Below are positions 23,901 to 34,765 of a DNA stretch of 64,000 nucleotides, in pieces. This stretch comes from Batillaria attramentaria. Its lineage: Eukaryota > Mollusca > Gastropoda > Batillariidae. The notes under the pieces are model-generated. The model was not told the DNA's origin. It ran no database searches and saw only the letters and a list, made by a program, of their open reading frames with translations. The position numbers were made by a program, and so were the translations under genes. Within the stretch, counting starts at the first letter, position 1, and every line of letters starts with the position of its first letter. The stretch spans positions 208,501 through 272,500 of the forward strand of contig JACVVK020000152.1 of NCBI GenBank assembly GCA_018292915.2, written 5' to 3'.

Positions 23901-26829
23901 ACGGGGCAACGGATGAAAAAGTCAGCACAAATATTTCGCCCCAGCCGGGATACGAACTCACGACCCGAGCATTAGAAGTCCAACGCTCTACCATTCGGCC
24001 ACCCAGGCTCCCCGAATTGCCTGAGCATAGCAGGACCTCTTCTTGATATTTTAAGTGAATGTCGTGACTGCAGCTTGATTTCACGAAATGTAACGAAATA
24101 TTATGATGAACAGTTTCTCCCGGAAAGGCGTGTATAAATGCGTAAATTTCGAGTCTTTGAGCCGGATCTTCATCTTGCCTCACAACTGCTGCAGGTCCCG
24201 TTGTGTGGTACCAGAAGTTCGAGTATGCTATCGGTCACTGGCTACAGAAGTGCGCGGAGCACGTGTTCGGCTGTGTGCTGTGTGCGCCGGGCTGCTTCAG
24301 CCTGTTCCGCGCTCGGGCACTGCTGGATGATAACGTGATGAGGAAATACGCCACGCTTGCCACCAAGGCTCGCCACACGCTGCAGTTCGATCAAGGTTAG
24401 TGTCTTTGACTGCAAACAGCCGCTATTATATCGCGCACGTTGTAATATGTACGATGATTATGTATCAGGATTATCTGCCCTGCCTGCACCCCCTATATCC
24501 CCTGTCGGCCCACAACGGCTATTTGATTTTGAGCAGCGTTTGCCGCGCTGGGTTCTGAGTCCACGACCCCATTGGTCGTATATGTGATTTGGGTAAGGGT
24601 GGGTGGGTGTTTGGGGTTTTAACGTGATTTGGGTAAAAGATTTGGATTTTGACTTTCGTATTTTGCAAATCGTCGGTGTCCTCAGTGTCCAAACATCGCA
24701 TACACTGCGCTCACTCGAAAGGCAGATTTCCACAGTGAAGTATCTTGAATCGTGAATCACTTTTAGTTCTAGTCATCCTTGACAGGGCGTTTTCCTGCAC
24801 ACTGTCCATTGTTACCGGTAATATTTGTGTGTTCTTTCTCGCTGACTGCTAAACATTTAATTGGCATCGTCTTCTACCATTTCAACCCATTCGTCCTTAA
24901 AATAATGTTCCTCGTCGCTATTGTACATTCAGGTGAGGACCGCTGGCTGTGTACACTGTTGCTGCAGCAAGGTCACCGTATCGAGTACTGTGCCGTGTCC
25001 GTGGCCATGACCTTCGCCCCAACGCGCTTTGCAGAGCTTTTCAACCAACGGAGACGCTGGGGTCCTTCCACTATGGCCAACGTCATTGACCTTCTCATGA
25101 GTCGGCGCTCCACCGTGTCGAAGAACAGAAGTGTCTCAACGCTGTTCATGATGTACCTCGTCCTGATGTTTCTGTCGTCAGCTGTCGGTCCCGCCACTGT
25201 GCTGATCGCTATGGAATCCTCCATGCAAGAGGTGTTCGGCTTTGAGACGTGGCTGTCTTTCCTGCTCACCCTCGGACCAACCGCCCTGTTCATCGTCGTC
25301 TGCCTCCGCTGCAAGGCAGCTGTTCAGCTGAAAACCGCCATGATCCTCAGCACGGTCTACGCTCTGGTCATGATGGCGGTCATCGTCGGCACTCTGGTGT
25401 CCATCGCCCGGGACGGCTGGTACACACCCAACGCCGTCTTCATCTACGTGCTGGCCGGGACGTTCTTAGTGTCTGGCATCCTGCACCTGCATGAGCTGTG
25501 GGACCTGCTCTGGGGTCCGCTCTACTTCGTGTGCATCCCGGCCGGCTACCTCTTCCTCATCGTCTATTCCGTGTGCAACCTGCACGTGGTCTCGTGGGGC
25601 ACGCGTGAGAGAAAGTCTGCCAACGAGCAGCAGCAGGAGTGGGAGGAGGGGGCGGGGTCCACGGAACCTATCTCAGCGCACGTGCACCTCCAGCACGCGG
25701 CTCGCTCCCTCAGGCGACGCATGGAGGAGGACGAGAGGGGGCGTCAGCGGAACGCCAGCAGGTGGGTGTGCTTGACGGAAACGTCACTGGATTCTGATGC
25801 GTTTGTCTTTCAGTTGGATGGTTGTTCATGAGGTACATATCATCAGTATGCGGGAGGGACTGAATGGATCACAACCGTGAACTAATCGGGAGAAAATGAT
25901 GGCTGCATCATACAAGCACAGCTACAAAGGAAAGGTCTTCGTCAAAACGTTTATTCTTAGAACCAGAAAGCTAAATCCGATTTGTTTTTACAATCATAAG
26001 ACGAAAATAACGAGAACTGTCTGACGGTCTGAGGTTTCAACAAAACCCGAAGCACAAATAACTATTACATACATTGTCTCTTCTACACAGGTCATGTTTC
26101 GGGATCGTGCCAGCATTCTTCCGTCGCATGCAGACTCGCATGAGCACAAACGTCATCTTGCTCTTCATTCTCGAGGCCCTCAACCGAGTAGTAGGGGAGG
26201 ACAACTCCGTCACCATGTCGGATCCAGCGCTTACCTCCCCGTCGGGAACGGCTCAAACCGAAGACGGGGTACAGAACAGGGTTTACGTGATTTACACGGG
26301 AGATGTGTTCGACGGGCAGACAGAGCGCCTGGATCCGAACGAGGAGAAATTCTGGACAACCCTGATTGACAAGTATCTAAAACCAGTCGGTCCGAATGAG
26401 GCCGAATCACATCAGCAGACACTGAACAGGTCAGTGAAATAACTTGAAGTGTTAGGCTTAGTGACAACTACTTTGAATGAGAGGATAGGCCCAATGAATT
26501 ACTTACTGTATAATAACTTACATACTTCCGTTTATAGAACCGAGTTCATTAACGTTCAGTGTTCTTCATCGGGGAATTACATGCCCACCTTTCTCGTGAA
26601 CTTGTTCATTCCATAGCGCGTGCGAGCGCAGAGAGAGAGAGAGAGAGAGAGAGAGGGTGGGGTGGGTCGGTGTTTGGGAGTTTAACGTCCTTTTCCACCA
26701 CATACGGGTCATACCAAAGACGGGGCAACGATGGAAAAGCCAGCACAAATATTTCGCCCCAGCCGGGATACGAACTCACGACCCGAGCATTAGAAGTCCA
26801 ACGCTCTACCATTCGACCATCCCGGCTCC

Positions 26830-26862
<33 letters not shown>

Positions 26863-28276
26863 CTCATGGTTAGAGTCAGTGAACTCCCGATGTTTCAGGT
26901 ATGTAAATGTTCCCTTTATCAGAATTTGACTCGTCTTGTCATTCAAAAGGCAAATGAGACGTCTGCGGAACGATGCGTCCTTCGCCTTCATGTTCTTGAA
27001 CGGACTGTGGCTGGCTGTCATGGCGGCACTACAGGAAGGTGTCACACGAGCTGGACATCGTGATCGAAGATGACGGGAATCGTGTCGTGCTGCAGCCGCT
27101 CGGTCTCTTCTTCATCGGCATCTTCTGTCTGCTGCTTCTGTTGCAGATCATCGCAATGATACGACACAGGTTTGCTTCTCTCTTTTCCACTCCAAGTTTG
27201 ACTTTGATGCGCTAAAATGTTTTGGATATGCAGGGCGGTTGGGCCGGTTCGGCGGGCTGGGTGAATCGCATTTTGTCTCAATTTTCCGCTATTAAGGATG
27301 AAATGAAAAGACGAGGCAACATGTAAAACATCAGCATTAACATCTGACTCCCAGCCAGGAATCGAATGCTCGACCAGAGCGTGGACGGTTGAACAATCGC
27401 TGCATGTGGTTGGGCCTTTCTTATAAAATTTCCTTCTTGGTTGTTAGAGCATTATGCGTATATTAGATTCTGCAGGCGTCGTCGAGACGATGACTTTCAT
27501 TTTGTAGCGTACGTTCTTATCCAGTCAGCGTGGAGGCAGCCCTTGAGCTTTTCTTGTCAAATTTTGCCAAGTTTTGGAGGTCTTGAACTTTCCATGTTAG
27601 TTGTGGTCTAATTAACCGAACCACAAAGTAAGTAGGAACGAAACGAAGGTCCGAACATATGTTCAGACAGGAAACATATGATCAAAAGAAGTAGCTTTAG
27701 AAGCACGTACGCTCATGACTTTAGGTGAGTCAAATGCGCTTGTTTGTCAGGTACGGCGCTTTGCTGCACATCCTGGCCTTCACTCCACTGCGGACACACA
27801 GCAGACAACAGCAGGAACAGCTGGAGAGACAGCGGGTGCTGGAGGCTCTCCATCCTGACCCGGATTACGATGACCTGGAGCCGGACACACTCACCCAGCC
27901 GGCAGACGTCATGACACACAGCGAAACACAGCTCCCTAGAAGATCTGCCTCTCCAGGGAGAACGCAGACAGCACGGAAAGACTCAAGGGTTTCAAACGGA
28001 GGTGTTGAACAGGGTGCTAGAATTCTTTCTCTAAGTGTGCCAGAAAGACACGTTGAATATGGACGTGGGATTGACAGCGGTGTGGTCGAGCAGCAGAACG
28101 GAGCTGGTCGACCTCATCTTTACCAGAAGCGGGGAGGGAACGCTGGCACCAGGCGCGGTCGGCGTCGTGAACTGCAGAGGAGACCCGTGGACTTGTACGA
28201 CACGTTTCGACGCAACACGCTTCGCCAGCGCAGAATTCCCTATCCAAATGCTGCAGATTATACGTCGCACCTTTAA
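15885..28276 (+). CDS. chitin synthase (GT2 family), 16 coding exons, one frame disruption
   Basis: This integral membrane glycosyltransferase polymerises UDP-GlcNAc into chitin and extrudes it. Exons: 15885-16110, about 16450-17041 (acceptor uncertain, 16438-16501), 17947-18169, 18512-18646, 19166-20457, 20945-21184, 21773-21849, 21976-22075, 22294-22447, 23068-23196, 23408-23543, 24195-24395, 24933-25761, 26091-26429, 26950-27169 and 27751-28276. About 1,805 residues are encoded. All junctions are GT-AG and all phases agree except one net extra base in exon 15. Catalytic landmarks in order: CATMWHE (about residue 882), TPYG, the DGD motif in ALDGDVDF (about 1066), EDRW (1170), QRRRW (about 1205) and SWGTRE (about 1388). 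An N-terminal disordered cytosolic region is followed by multiple hydrophobic segments. There is no N-terminal myosin head, unlike some molluscan chitin synthases. The start MDPPPPYY follows an acceptor, suggesting an untranslated first exon. Confidence 0.93.
16450..17041 (+). CDS. chitin synthase exon 2, disordered N-terminal region
   Basis: A long frame ending ...SIQA then AG|GTGAGG, phase 2, joins exon 3. It is rich in Ser, Arg, Asp and Glu, with no globular domain visible, and is a likely cytosolic regulatory tail. The 5' boundary is ambiguous. AGs giving the correct phase occur before 16,438, 16,450 and 16,501, and none has a strong polypyrimidine tract. Confidence 0.65.
17070..17475 (+). 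mobile_element. SINE family B in chitin synthase intron 2
   Basis: The head GGTCTAGTGGTTAAGACTT, the B-box-like GGTTCGAGTCC and the body with TTCACGTGAGCGTGCGTG are present. It ends in an (AGT)n run where the other copies end in (ATT)n. It lies just after the exon 2 donor, in sense orientation. A shorter related piece (GTGATTGTAGCATTAAC, CGCATGATTTACGTGATTG) lies in the next intron at about 18,390-18,450. Confidence 0.82.
17820..17922. repeat. (CG)n(CA)n microsatellite near an exon 3 acceptor
   Basis: A short CG run followed by about 88 bp of CA ends 24 bp upstream of the exon 3 acceptor at 17,946, inside the region that would hold the branch point. Length variation here could affect splicing. 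Confidence 0.93.
19166..20457 (+). CDS. chitin synthase exon 5: membrane segments and Ser/Thr-rich loop
   Basis: This 1.3-kb exon encodes about residues 393-823. Hydrophobic segments (for example around SFLPSGAALVSAARV, KSMLVLLLQGGCVGMCVISI and LVTGVVYALSYG) alternate with loops. Residues about 613-700 form a Ser/Thr/Asn-rich loop with at least six N-glycosylation sequons (NFS, NAS, NNS, NSS twice, NLT), which suggests an extracellular glycosylated segment. The exon ends GAGAG|GTAGAC in phase 2. Confidence 0.9.
20441..20790 (+). repeat. diverged tandem duplication covering the exon 5 donor
   Basis: The exon end and donor TCACCTTCACTGAGAGGTAG, followed by GCTCACTTCTCATTACAGTG, recur about 152 bp downstream as TCACCTTCACTAGCAGGTAG and GCTCAGTTCTCACTACAGTG. 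A weaker third copy of the intronic part may follow near 20,760. The second copy therefore contains a potential splice donor after AGCAG. Confidence 0.75.
20945..21184 (+). CDS. chitin synthase exon 6 (CATMWHE)
   Basis: It begins in phase 2 after ACAG and encodes RLFRIPHYCPP, a Ser-rich linker and then the conserved CATMWHETKEEM block, where the cytosolic catalytic region begins. The donor is TCTTCAG|GTAACC. Confidence 0.92.
22294..22447 (+). CDS. chitin synthase exon 9 (TPYG...KKRWSQ)
   Basis: A phase 2 junction after TCTGTCCAG restores the frame IQTPYG...HFKDSEKIRRKKRWSQ, which matches the family block before VMYMYYLLG. Two other open frames cross this exon. Only this one joins both neighbours and contains the conserved residues. 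Confidence 0.88.
22829..22999 (+). mobile_element. SINE family A in chitin synthase intron 9
   Basis: A full-length copy bounded by the exact direct repeat TCGTATTTTTACG (22,816-22,828 and 23,000-23,012). It inserted 70 bp upstream of the exon 10 acceptor in sense orientation. Confidence 0.93.
23068..23543 (+). CDS. chitin synthase exons 10-11 (VMYMYYLLG, DGD)
   Basis: Two exons, 23,068-23,196 and 23,408-23,543, flank a 211-bp intron. Exon 10 gives VMYMYYLLGFN. Exon 11 gives TFILALDGDVDFRPRA, whose Asp residues coordinate the metal and UDP-sugar in GT2 enzymes, then AACGRIKPLG. The donors are CAG|GTATTT and AATG|GTAAGG. Confidence 0.93.
23843..24011 (-). mobile_element. SINE family A in chitin synthase intron 11
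   Basis: A full-length minus-strand copy bounded by the exact direct repeat CCGAATTGCCTGAGC (23,828-23,842 and 24,012-24,026). A short fragment of the family tail also lies near 24,600-24,630. Confidence 0.93.
24195..24395 (+). CDS. chitin synthase exon 12 (acceptor-binding region)
   Basis: It encodes WYQKFEYAIGHW, then CVLCAPGCFSLFRARAL. The family usually has CSPGCFSLFR, so one Ser is Ala here. The exon ends CAAG|GTTAGT in phase 1 and joins GEDRW of the next exon. Confidence 0.93.
24933..25761 (+). CDS. chitin synthase exon 13 (EDRW, QRRRW, pore helices, SWGTRE)
   Basis: It carries EDRWLCTLLLQQG, then FNQRRRWGPST, the catalytic and product-binding motif. A series of hydrophobic helices that form the extrusion channel follows, then SWGTRE. 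A Glu/Arg-rich cytosolic stretch ends at AGCAG|GTGGGT, a weak but usable donor. The in-frame Met upstream at 24,779 lies in the intron. Confidence 0.95.
26091..26429 (+). CDS. chitin synthase exon 14
   Basis: It joins in phase 2 as R-SCFGIVPAFFRRMQ and continues through EEKFWTTLIDKYLKPV, a block conserved in animal chitin synthases before the last membrane helices. The donor is AACAG|GTCAGT. Confidence 0.9.
26630..26862 (-). mobile_element. SINE family A flanked by (GA)n, chitin synthase intron 14
   Basis: A SINE in minus orientation (about 26,656-26,831) has (GA)n on both sides, at about 26,631-26,654 and 26,832-26,862. This is the second such arrangement in the window. It lies about 90 bp upstream of the exon 15 acceptor. 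Confidence 0.88.
26950..27169 (+). CDS. chitin synthase exon 15, frame-disrupted
   Basis: The incoming frame reads MRRLRNDASFAFMFLNG then LWLAVMAALQ, as expected for the family. It then runs into a stop 13 codons later. The family-like sequence resumes in the +1 frame as KVSHELDIVIEDDG and VVLQPLGLFFIGIFCLLLLL, and only that frame fits exon 16. The break lies at about 27,028-27,036. One extra base, or two missing, explains it. If real, the product loses about its last 230 residues, including the final membrane helices. Confidence 0.88.
27751..28276 (+). CDS. chitin synthase exon 16, C-terminal tail
   Basis: It joins in phase 2 as RYGALLHILAFTPL, the family's terminal helix block. A Gln/Glu/Arg-rich cytosolic tail follows and ends in DYTSHL at TAA (28,274-28,276). 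An AATAAA lies at 28,720-28,725 but overlaps an ATT-repeat SINE tail, so the true polyadenylation site is uncertain. Confidence 0.9.
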
Positions 28277-28782
28277 CACTGACTTTTACAACTCAGACGG
28301 GGTTAGGAATTGATGATGCAAGATGGAGGGTTGGGATAAGGGGCCGGAGGAATTCTTGACAAAACATTTTGTGCAATTACATTTTTGTACAGAGGCAACT
28401 TCCATATATATATCGGTCATCTGTCAAAATTGATGTGCGGCCATGGTGTGATTTGAAGTTTGAAAAATTGTGCATTTACCAATCACAGACGGGTTTGCAA
28501 AGTGTACGAAACGTTGAAACGAACTCTATCAGTTATGTTATGCTTGATATATTATGCTTGTCACAGTGTAGAAGCTATTAAGTTCTGCATAAATATGATT
28601 TCAAGATAACTACCCTTGGTAGTCCAAACAATACACCTGTCAGTCAAAGAGAATAACTGCCATGCTGTTGACCTCAGGGAGGAAAGGACTAGGACTACAA
28701 AATTCTGATAAATAATAATAATAAATCGATTTTATAGAGCACAATATCCCAGCAAATGCTGGCTGAAAGCGCTTTACAACAA

Positions 28783-29062
28783 TAATAATAATAATAATAA
28801 TGAGTATTGTATAGGCGCTTTACCCAATTTCATGAATCGGCTCAAAGCGCCGCGAACTGAACCCAACACGCACGCTCACGTGAATCATACGCATTCTCTC
28901 ACACACTGGACATAAACACATTACAATCACGTGGTGCGAAGGGTCAGCTCAGCTATTGAAATTTCGGAATTTAGAATTGCATTTATTTTTCGAATTTGGT
29001 GGGCTGAACATTTCCAAAGCAGAGGGGGAGGAAGCCGGAGTACCCGGAGAGAACCCCCAATA
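28783..29062 (-). mobile_element. SINE family B, head-truncated
   Basis: Read on the minus strand it retains the GGGTTCTCTCCGGGTACTCC region, the CACGTGA body and the (ATT)n tail, but not the tRNA-like head. A second, different SINE-like tail (AAATCGATTTTATAGAGC ... AAAGCGCTTTACAA) directly precedes it at about 28,725-28,780. Confidence 0.82.
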
Positions 29063-31079
29063 AGTTTAAACACCCAAACACACACACACCACTTTCATAA
29101 ATGTCCAGCTGTGCTCCCGACGAACTGAGCAAAGAAAGTTGAGAGGAGTGGTTACAGCGAGAGCCGCGCAAGCAACAAAGAACATCTTGCGGAGAATTTA
29201 CTACTCACCACTCACTAGCTCATTAATTAAGGAGAGAAGGCAGACTGGAAGAAGTGGGTTTTAGCTTGGTTTTAAAAACTGTGAAAGGCAGAGACTGAAT
29301 GAAAATGAATGCAACTGAAAGTTGCCCATCACAAATATTATCAGTCATCCAATCAATGCATCTTTTCTTTCTGTCATTTTGTTTTTGCTCCCTCCTTGTA
29401 GATGCAAACCGTTGCCAATACATGTAACATTTCACATTTACAGACAATTTTCAGACACGCGCGTGCACACACGCACACATATTCTCTTCTTTTCTCCTCT
29501 CTGCCACTTTGTCAAAGAATACTTTGACACATGTACATTCAGAACATGCAACAACAGAAGAGTCATCTTGTGACATTCATTTATTATCGTGCTATTTGAA
29601 TGAACCAAAAAAAAAAAAAAATGTAGAAAAATATCACGTGTATCATTAACATGGAATCATAATGCATGCCGATGATATTTCAGTGTAGTCTTAGACACAA
29701 AATAATACGGATTTTTGTACCACCATCCCATACAATTCACAGACCATACACAAAGCAAAAAGACAAGGTCTTCTGTTTAACACATCTGCAAATATTCACA
29801 TGGTTTGAAAAACAAGAAGAAGAAAAAAGCCAGCACACAGGCCATCAAACACGCAAGTACTACATACCGTGGTCTGTGATCAAAACGAAAAACATTTTGA
29901 ACGCAAAGCTATTTAACAAACATAATAAAAATTCCTACTTTCGATGCTTTGGAAAGCAAAACAAAGATGGTTGATTTTAATGTCTTTCACCATGCAGTCA
30001 AACCAAACCCTACCTAACAATGTATACAGACCGGGACAAAATGCTCAATGAATTTCAGCACAAGATTGAAACTACAACAGAAGTGAACTCAGAAGCAGTT
30101 TACCTCAGCTAGTTGTATTTGGGACAGCTAAATCACTGTAGGCAGCTCACGAATCCATAATATGTATAACTGAACAACTTTTGTTGACCTCAGACTTGCC
30201 AAATCACTCAGACATTTGTATTTGGATCTTCCACCAAAACACAGTGCAGCAAACTGTCTACAGACGGTGATAGTTCTCATTTCCTAAACTGAAGAGCATG
30301 AATCAAACATGTCAGGCACACAACAAGAACTACATTTATCATGGTATTGCTACAGTGTACTATCATTTTTAAAAACAGGGGGGAAAAGGGAAGGCCCTGT
30401 GAAATTAGGGGAAAAAAACCCGAAACAATTAACAACAAAACGCGGGAATATGAACTTTTCTGTAAGTATTTATTCAGCAGCGATGATGCCAAATAAAACT
30501 TCCTTTTTCAGGCTTCACGCAAGGCATTGGATATGTTTGACCAGTAATCACTTTGCTACTGGTATATACATGGCACACTTACAAACTGAAGAAAGAAACA
30601 GCTGCGTAAACAAGCAAAGCTATCCAAATGGTCGCTCTTTCTTTGCAAGAAGTTAAAAAAGCAAGGAAGTCCGTACAAGACCAGTTTGAAGTTTCCTCAT
30701 GAATCTGTTTCAACTATACTAAGCATATGTCTCTAAACACAAGTATCCTGCATTTCACTAGCAGATACACATAATGAATGCTGAGTTAAATTACCTGTAA
30801 CGATTTCTGTCTAGAATCTGATAGACAAGGAAGGCACAGTATGCAGTGGTAAGAAATATCCCAAAAATACATTATTTGAATACAGAAATCAGAATTCCTT
30901 GTACAGGCGCCACAGAAATTAGCACAAGGTTTTAAACATCTCTACGTTGCATGATTTGATCCCAGACGTGGGAACAATGCATTTCAGTAAGCCAACATGT
31001 TCTAAGTGTTATATGCTGTGCATTTCACCGATGTGCTCCTACAATTTGAAATCCACACAAGACCATCGCTTGAGTATAT

Positions 31080-31085
<6 letters not shown>

Positions 31086-31114
<29 letters not shown>
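31086..31114. repeat. (AT)n microsatellite
   Basis: A short uninterrupted AT run of about 29 bp. Confidence 0.9.
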
Positions 31115-31117
<3 letters not shown>

Positions 31118-32096
31118 GTACATGTACATATGTAGCATTTCTGAAGCCGACTTCTTCCTGGTATATTTTTTGAATATTGCTAGCTGCTGTTTTCCTCACG
31201 CAAAAATGAACTGCACTTTTATCAAAAACAAAAGACTGCAAGTAGGCGAGCTGAAGATGGGGACAGCTATCTTAACCCAAACTCATAATAATTAATTTCC
31301 CAGTAGCAAACTTGACTTCCAAAACGCAGCTGCAAACATCAGAATTTCCTTGGAATGAACTCATAATACAAATGTTGCTTTGACTGAAGTTCCAGAAGCC
31401 ATCTTTTGGTATCACCCTTACGTGGAGGAAAAGGATTCTTAAAGTCCCCAAAAGTTGCCAACTAAATTTCAACTTGACTTAGTTCCAATGTTGTTTCGCA
31501 CTATTTGCACAGTCAAAATGCCACCAAAACAAAGTTTTCCCCTTTGCTGGTGCCGTACCTTCCACTGTAGACTGAGGTTGGAAAAGGATAAACAATACAT
31601 TCAAAATTGTAACCAGCTAACAGAATCTATATACAGGTGAAACTGGGATGAGCAGATGTTTTCCACCACAGCTCTGTACTGTTACAATACAGTAAATTTG
31701 GACATCCATGATTATGTAACAATGGCGTAAATGTGTGCTGCTGCTGATAGTGTCTGGGTGGATGAGTTCACCAATGTGCCTACCACACAAATACAAACAA
31801 ACATTCAATTAATATCATTACATATAATATCACATTAACATACACTGTCCATGTGTGCCAAAAATCTCATGGTTTTGTTCTTTTTACGAACTTGAGAGAC
31901 AAACGGCAAGCTTGCGCCAACACACACACACACACACACGCACACACACACACCGATCAACACACAAAAGAAATTCTATTTCTAATAGCATTACAAGCAA
32001 AAAAGAGTGCACATGATAACAATTTCATTGCACGACCGAGCAGATCTTGCGGTTATTGACCTACAAACTTATGCATAAGTAAAGTACAGTACAACT

Positions 32097-32265
32097 TCTT
32101 TTGGGCGACCACTCCAATGGCCAGATAAGAGTGGTCTTAAAAGAGAGGTGGCCACCCAAAAGAAGCTTCAGACAGTGAAGAAGTGCAGCCCAGCATCATT
32201 GTAACATTGGTCTGCACAAGCAGGTGGTCTCTCAAAAGGACGGTCACCCAAAAGAGGTTGTACTG
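32097..32265. mobile_element. MITE, Tc1/mariner-like, 169 bp
   Basis: The left end begins CAGTACAACTTCTTTTGGGC and the right end, read on the minus strand, begins CAGTACAACCTCTTTTGGGT. TA flanks both sides (32,095-32,096 and 32,266-32,267). The TA target and CAGT terminus point to Tc1/mariner mobilisation, which is inference. There is no coding capacity. Confidence 0.75.
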
Positions 32266-34043
32266 TACATTTATAAGTAAATAATGAGCATTGGTGCCTG
32301 CGATACAAAGGAACATATACAAGAGGCAGAAAATAATAGTACAATGACAAACCAGCACGACGTACCCTTCACTATTTATACAATTTTTTTTTTTTTTACT
32401 CCAATCCCAAAATATCTCGCATATCAACTGATGAACAAAAGTAACTCTCACCAAGAACATGAACTACATTCATTGCTCAATGTATGTACTGTGATGTCAA
32501 TGTTACACTAAAAGTATACTGTACCACACTCCCCCTCCTCCGTCATAAACACACACACACACACAAAACATACTGTTAAATGACTTTTTTCTTCGGATGA
32601 GGAGTGTCTGACAGAGGGGCAAATAAAAGAAAGTGCTACCTGTACATATTAGAAAAGTCTGACTTCCTTGGTCTCATGACGTATAACCAGTCAAACAGAC
32701 CTTGTCCTCAAGCAACCAGCTTGACAAACTGTGCAACCACATGTTTACATTATCTCTTCATGCAAAGAAACAAACACATTTTGTGCCAACACTGTACATG
32801 TGACCAATTTTCTATGTACAATTTTAGTATCCATGCACACTGTGAGGTGCACAGCTGAATGTAACACATCTTACTGTACATGACAACATCACATCAATAG
32901 CAGTGTCACAATGAAGCTACTGCCTCTGTGACCTGTAATGTATCACATTCGTTTTTGACTTTTGTGTAATGCCCAGCAAGATCAGACAAGGTGAAGGAAG
33001 CTTCGTGTACATGTTTGTGCTTTTTTGAAACAATCAATATGCAGGCCTTTCTGGTAAGCTGGCATATTTACATGCATACAGCAAACTTAATATCCTGAAT
33101 CTACAAACTAAATCAGAACCTGGCACAGTTACTTTTACCTAAGATGTACATACTGAACTACTCAAGAAAACCTCCAGCATCTGAAGTTGAATGTTACACT
33201 GAACTTGAATGCACATGAAACAGGATTGCTTGCAAAATCTATGCCTGAAGAGTAATTAGAATAAAAGACTTCACCAAGACTTATATGAATGTCTGTCCTA
33301 GAATAGTAACCAAAACAGAACTTTGGTATTTCATGCTGAGCAACAATCTGCAGTCTCACAGAATGAGAAAACAAAATAGTAAAAAGAGACCTAATCTTTC
33401 CTAATGTTTCTTGACATTTCGATCAAATATGATTGGTCAATAAACTGTTTATACTCTCAAACAAATGAAAGTAGATGTTTCCAACATTTTGATTTAGACT
33501 CATACGGTATGTGACCACAAGCAGTGAAGAGAACTGCTGACCTGGAAGTGCAAATGGACACTGACGGATGTGCATATCATGACTAGCAACACAAATGACA
33601 GCACAAGAGTCTGAAACCAATGTCAGCCATGGAAAGTCATAACTGACAGGTCTTGGTGGCATGTGAGCACTTGTTACTATGATGCATTTGATATGTCGCT
33701 ATCAAACCTGAACGATCATGTTATTTTGATAATACAAGGTGCCTTGGTTTAACCACTGGTTCACATAAAAAAAATTTGAACGTTTCACAGTCAGTGAGCA
33801 AAACATGCATGCCACACTGAGCCTTTCTGCTTCACACTCAAACACTGCCACACAATGCTACCGGCAATTTGGACTAGGATTTAACCCCCTCTACCGATAA
33901 ACCGTCTCTTTATGACTTCACTGCAATAAATGCATTTCTTCATTGAATGACGTCATTTTCTGAGGCGCCAATAACCAGTGTTTTCATGTATCGCTACTGA
34001 CGGCGCACAAAAAAAAGTGATCGGAAAATTTGAGCATGCTGAC

Positions 34044-34165
34044 CGAGCGGGTGGATGGGGGTTTAACGTCCTTTTCCACCACACACGAGTGATATCAAAG
34101 ACGGGGCAATGATGAGAAAGCCAGCACAAATATTTGGCTCCAGCTGGGATATGAACTCACGACCC
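34044..34165 (-). mobile_element. SINE family A, 5'-truncated, with target duplication
   Basis: The body and B-box side of the family are present, but the sequence stops within the tRNA-like head just beyond GAACTCACGACCCG. The exact direct repeat GCATGCTGAC (34,034-34,043 and 34,166-34,175) bounds it. The truncation therefore happened at insertion and not by later decay. Confidence 0.88.
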
Positions 34166-34765
34166 GCATGCTGACAGAAAGAGATAGTACCTTTGGTGCA
34201 CTTTATGAGAAAAGGTGTGAACAGCAGGGATTGACCAACACACCAGTCAATTAGTACCTGCTTACTAACATGTTTGAGTGAAGCCATAATGACATGGGTT
34301 GAACTTTCATATTCCTTTCAGTCAGGAGTGGATGCAGCCACAAGGAAGGCAGTTTCTAGTTGAGTCAACCACTAATATGTGTCAATGAACTCCAGTGGAT
34401 CTTAACACTGACGCTAATCCCAGGTTCTCTGGACAGAATAGCAAAACCAAGAGTAAATACTGAAAAGATCTAACTGCTGGTGCATATTAATAGATCTAGA
34501 GTGTGCAGGAAGAAACTACTCTAACCTTATAAACCTGAATTTTGTAAGGCCATCCTGTTTTCGTAAGTGGCTAGGATTTTTGAAAGGCCATAATTTTGCA
34601 TGCTTACTCCTAAATGTGTACAAGTTTCTTGTGCTGTGCTGTGAAGTCAGTGCACAAAATTTCACAAGTGCTGAAATCACTGCCATCACAATAAGGCAAT
34701 CCCATATCATAAGTAGCTGACCACTATGAAGGTTTCCTTTCACGTTTCCCTCTGCAAATCCAGTG

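Larger units (their letters stand above)
29580..34765 (-). other. possible long 3' UTR of the TBC1D12/14-like gene
   Basis: Downstream of the RabGAP stop codon (34,766-34,768) the minus strand is A/T-rich and has few CpGs. I see no exon of another gene for about 5 kb. Minus-strand AATAAA hexamers occur at 30,474-30,469 and 29,585-29,580, either of which could end a long 3' UTR. It includes a mariner-like MITE and a truncated SINE. Transcript extent is inference. Confidence 0.3.

Noticed and set aside
24779..24932. An in-frame Met and hydrophobic stretch upstream of GEDRW
   Set aside because: An acceptor at 24,931-24,932 joins exon 12 in the right phase, so this is intron that happens to be open.
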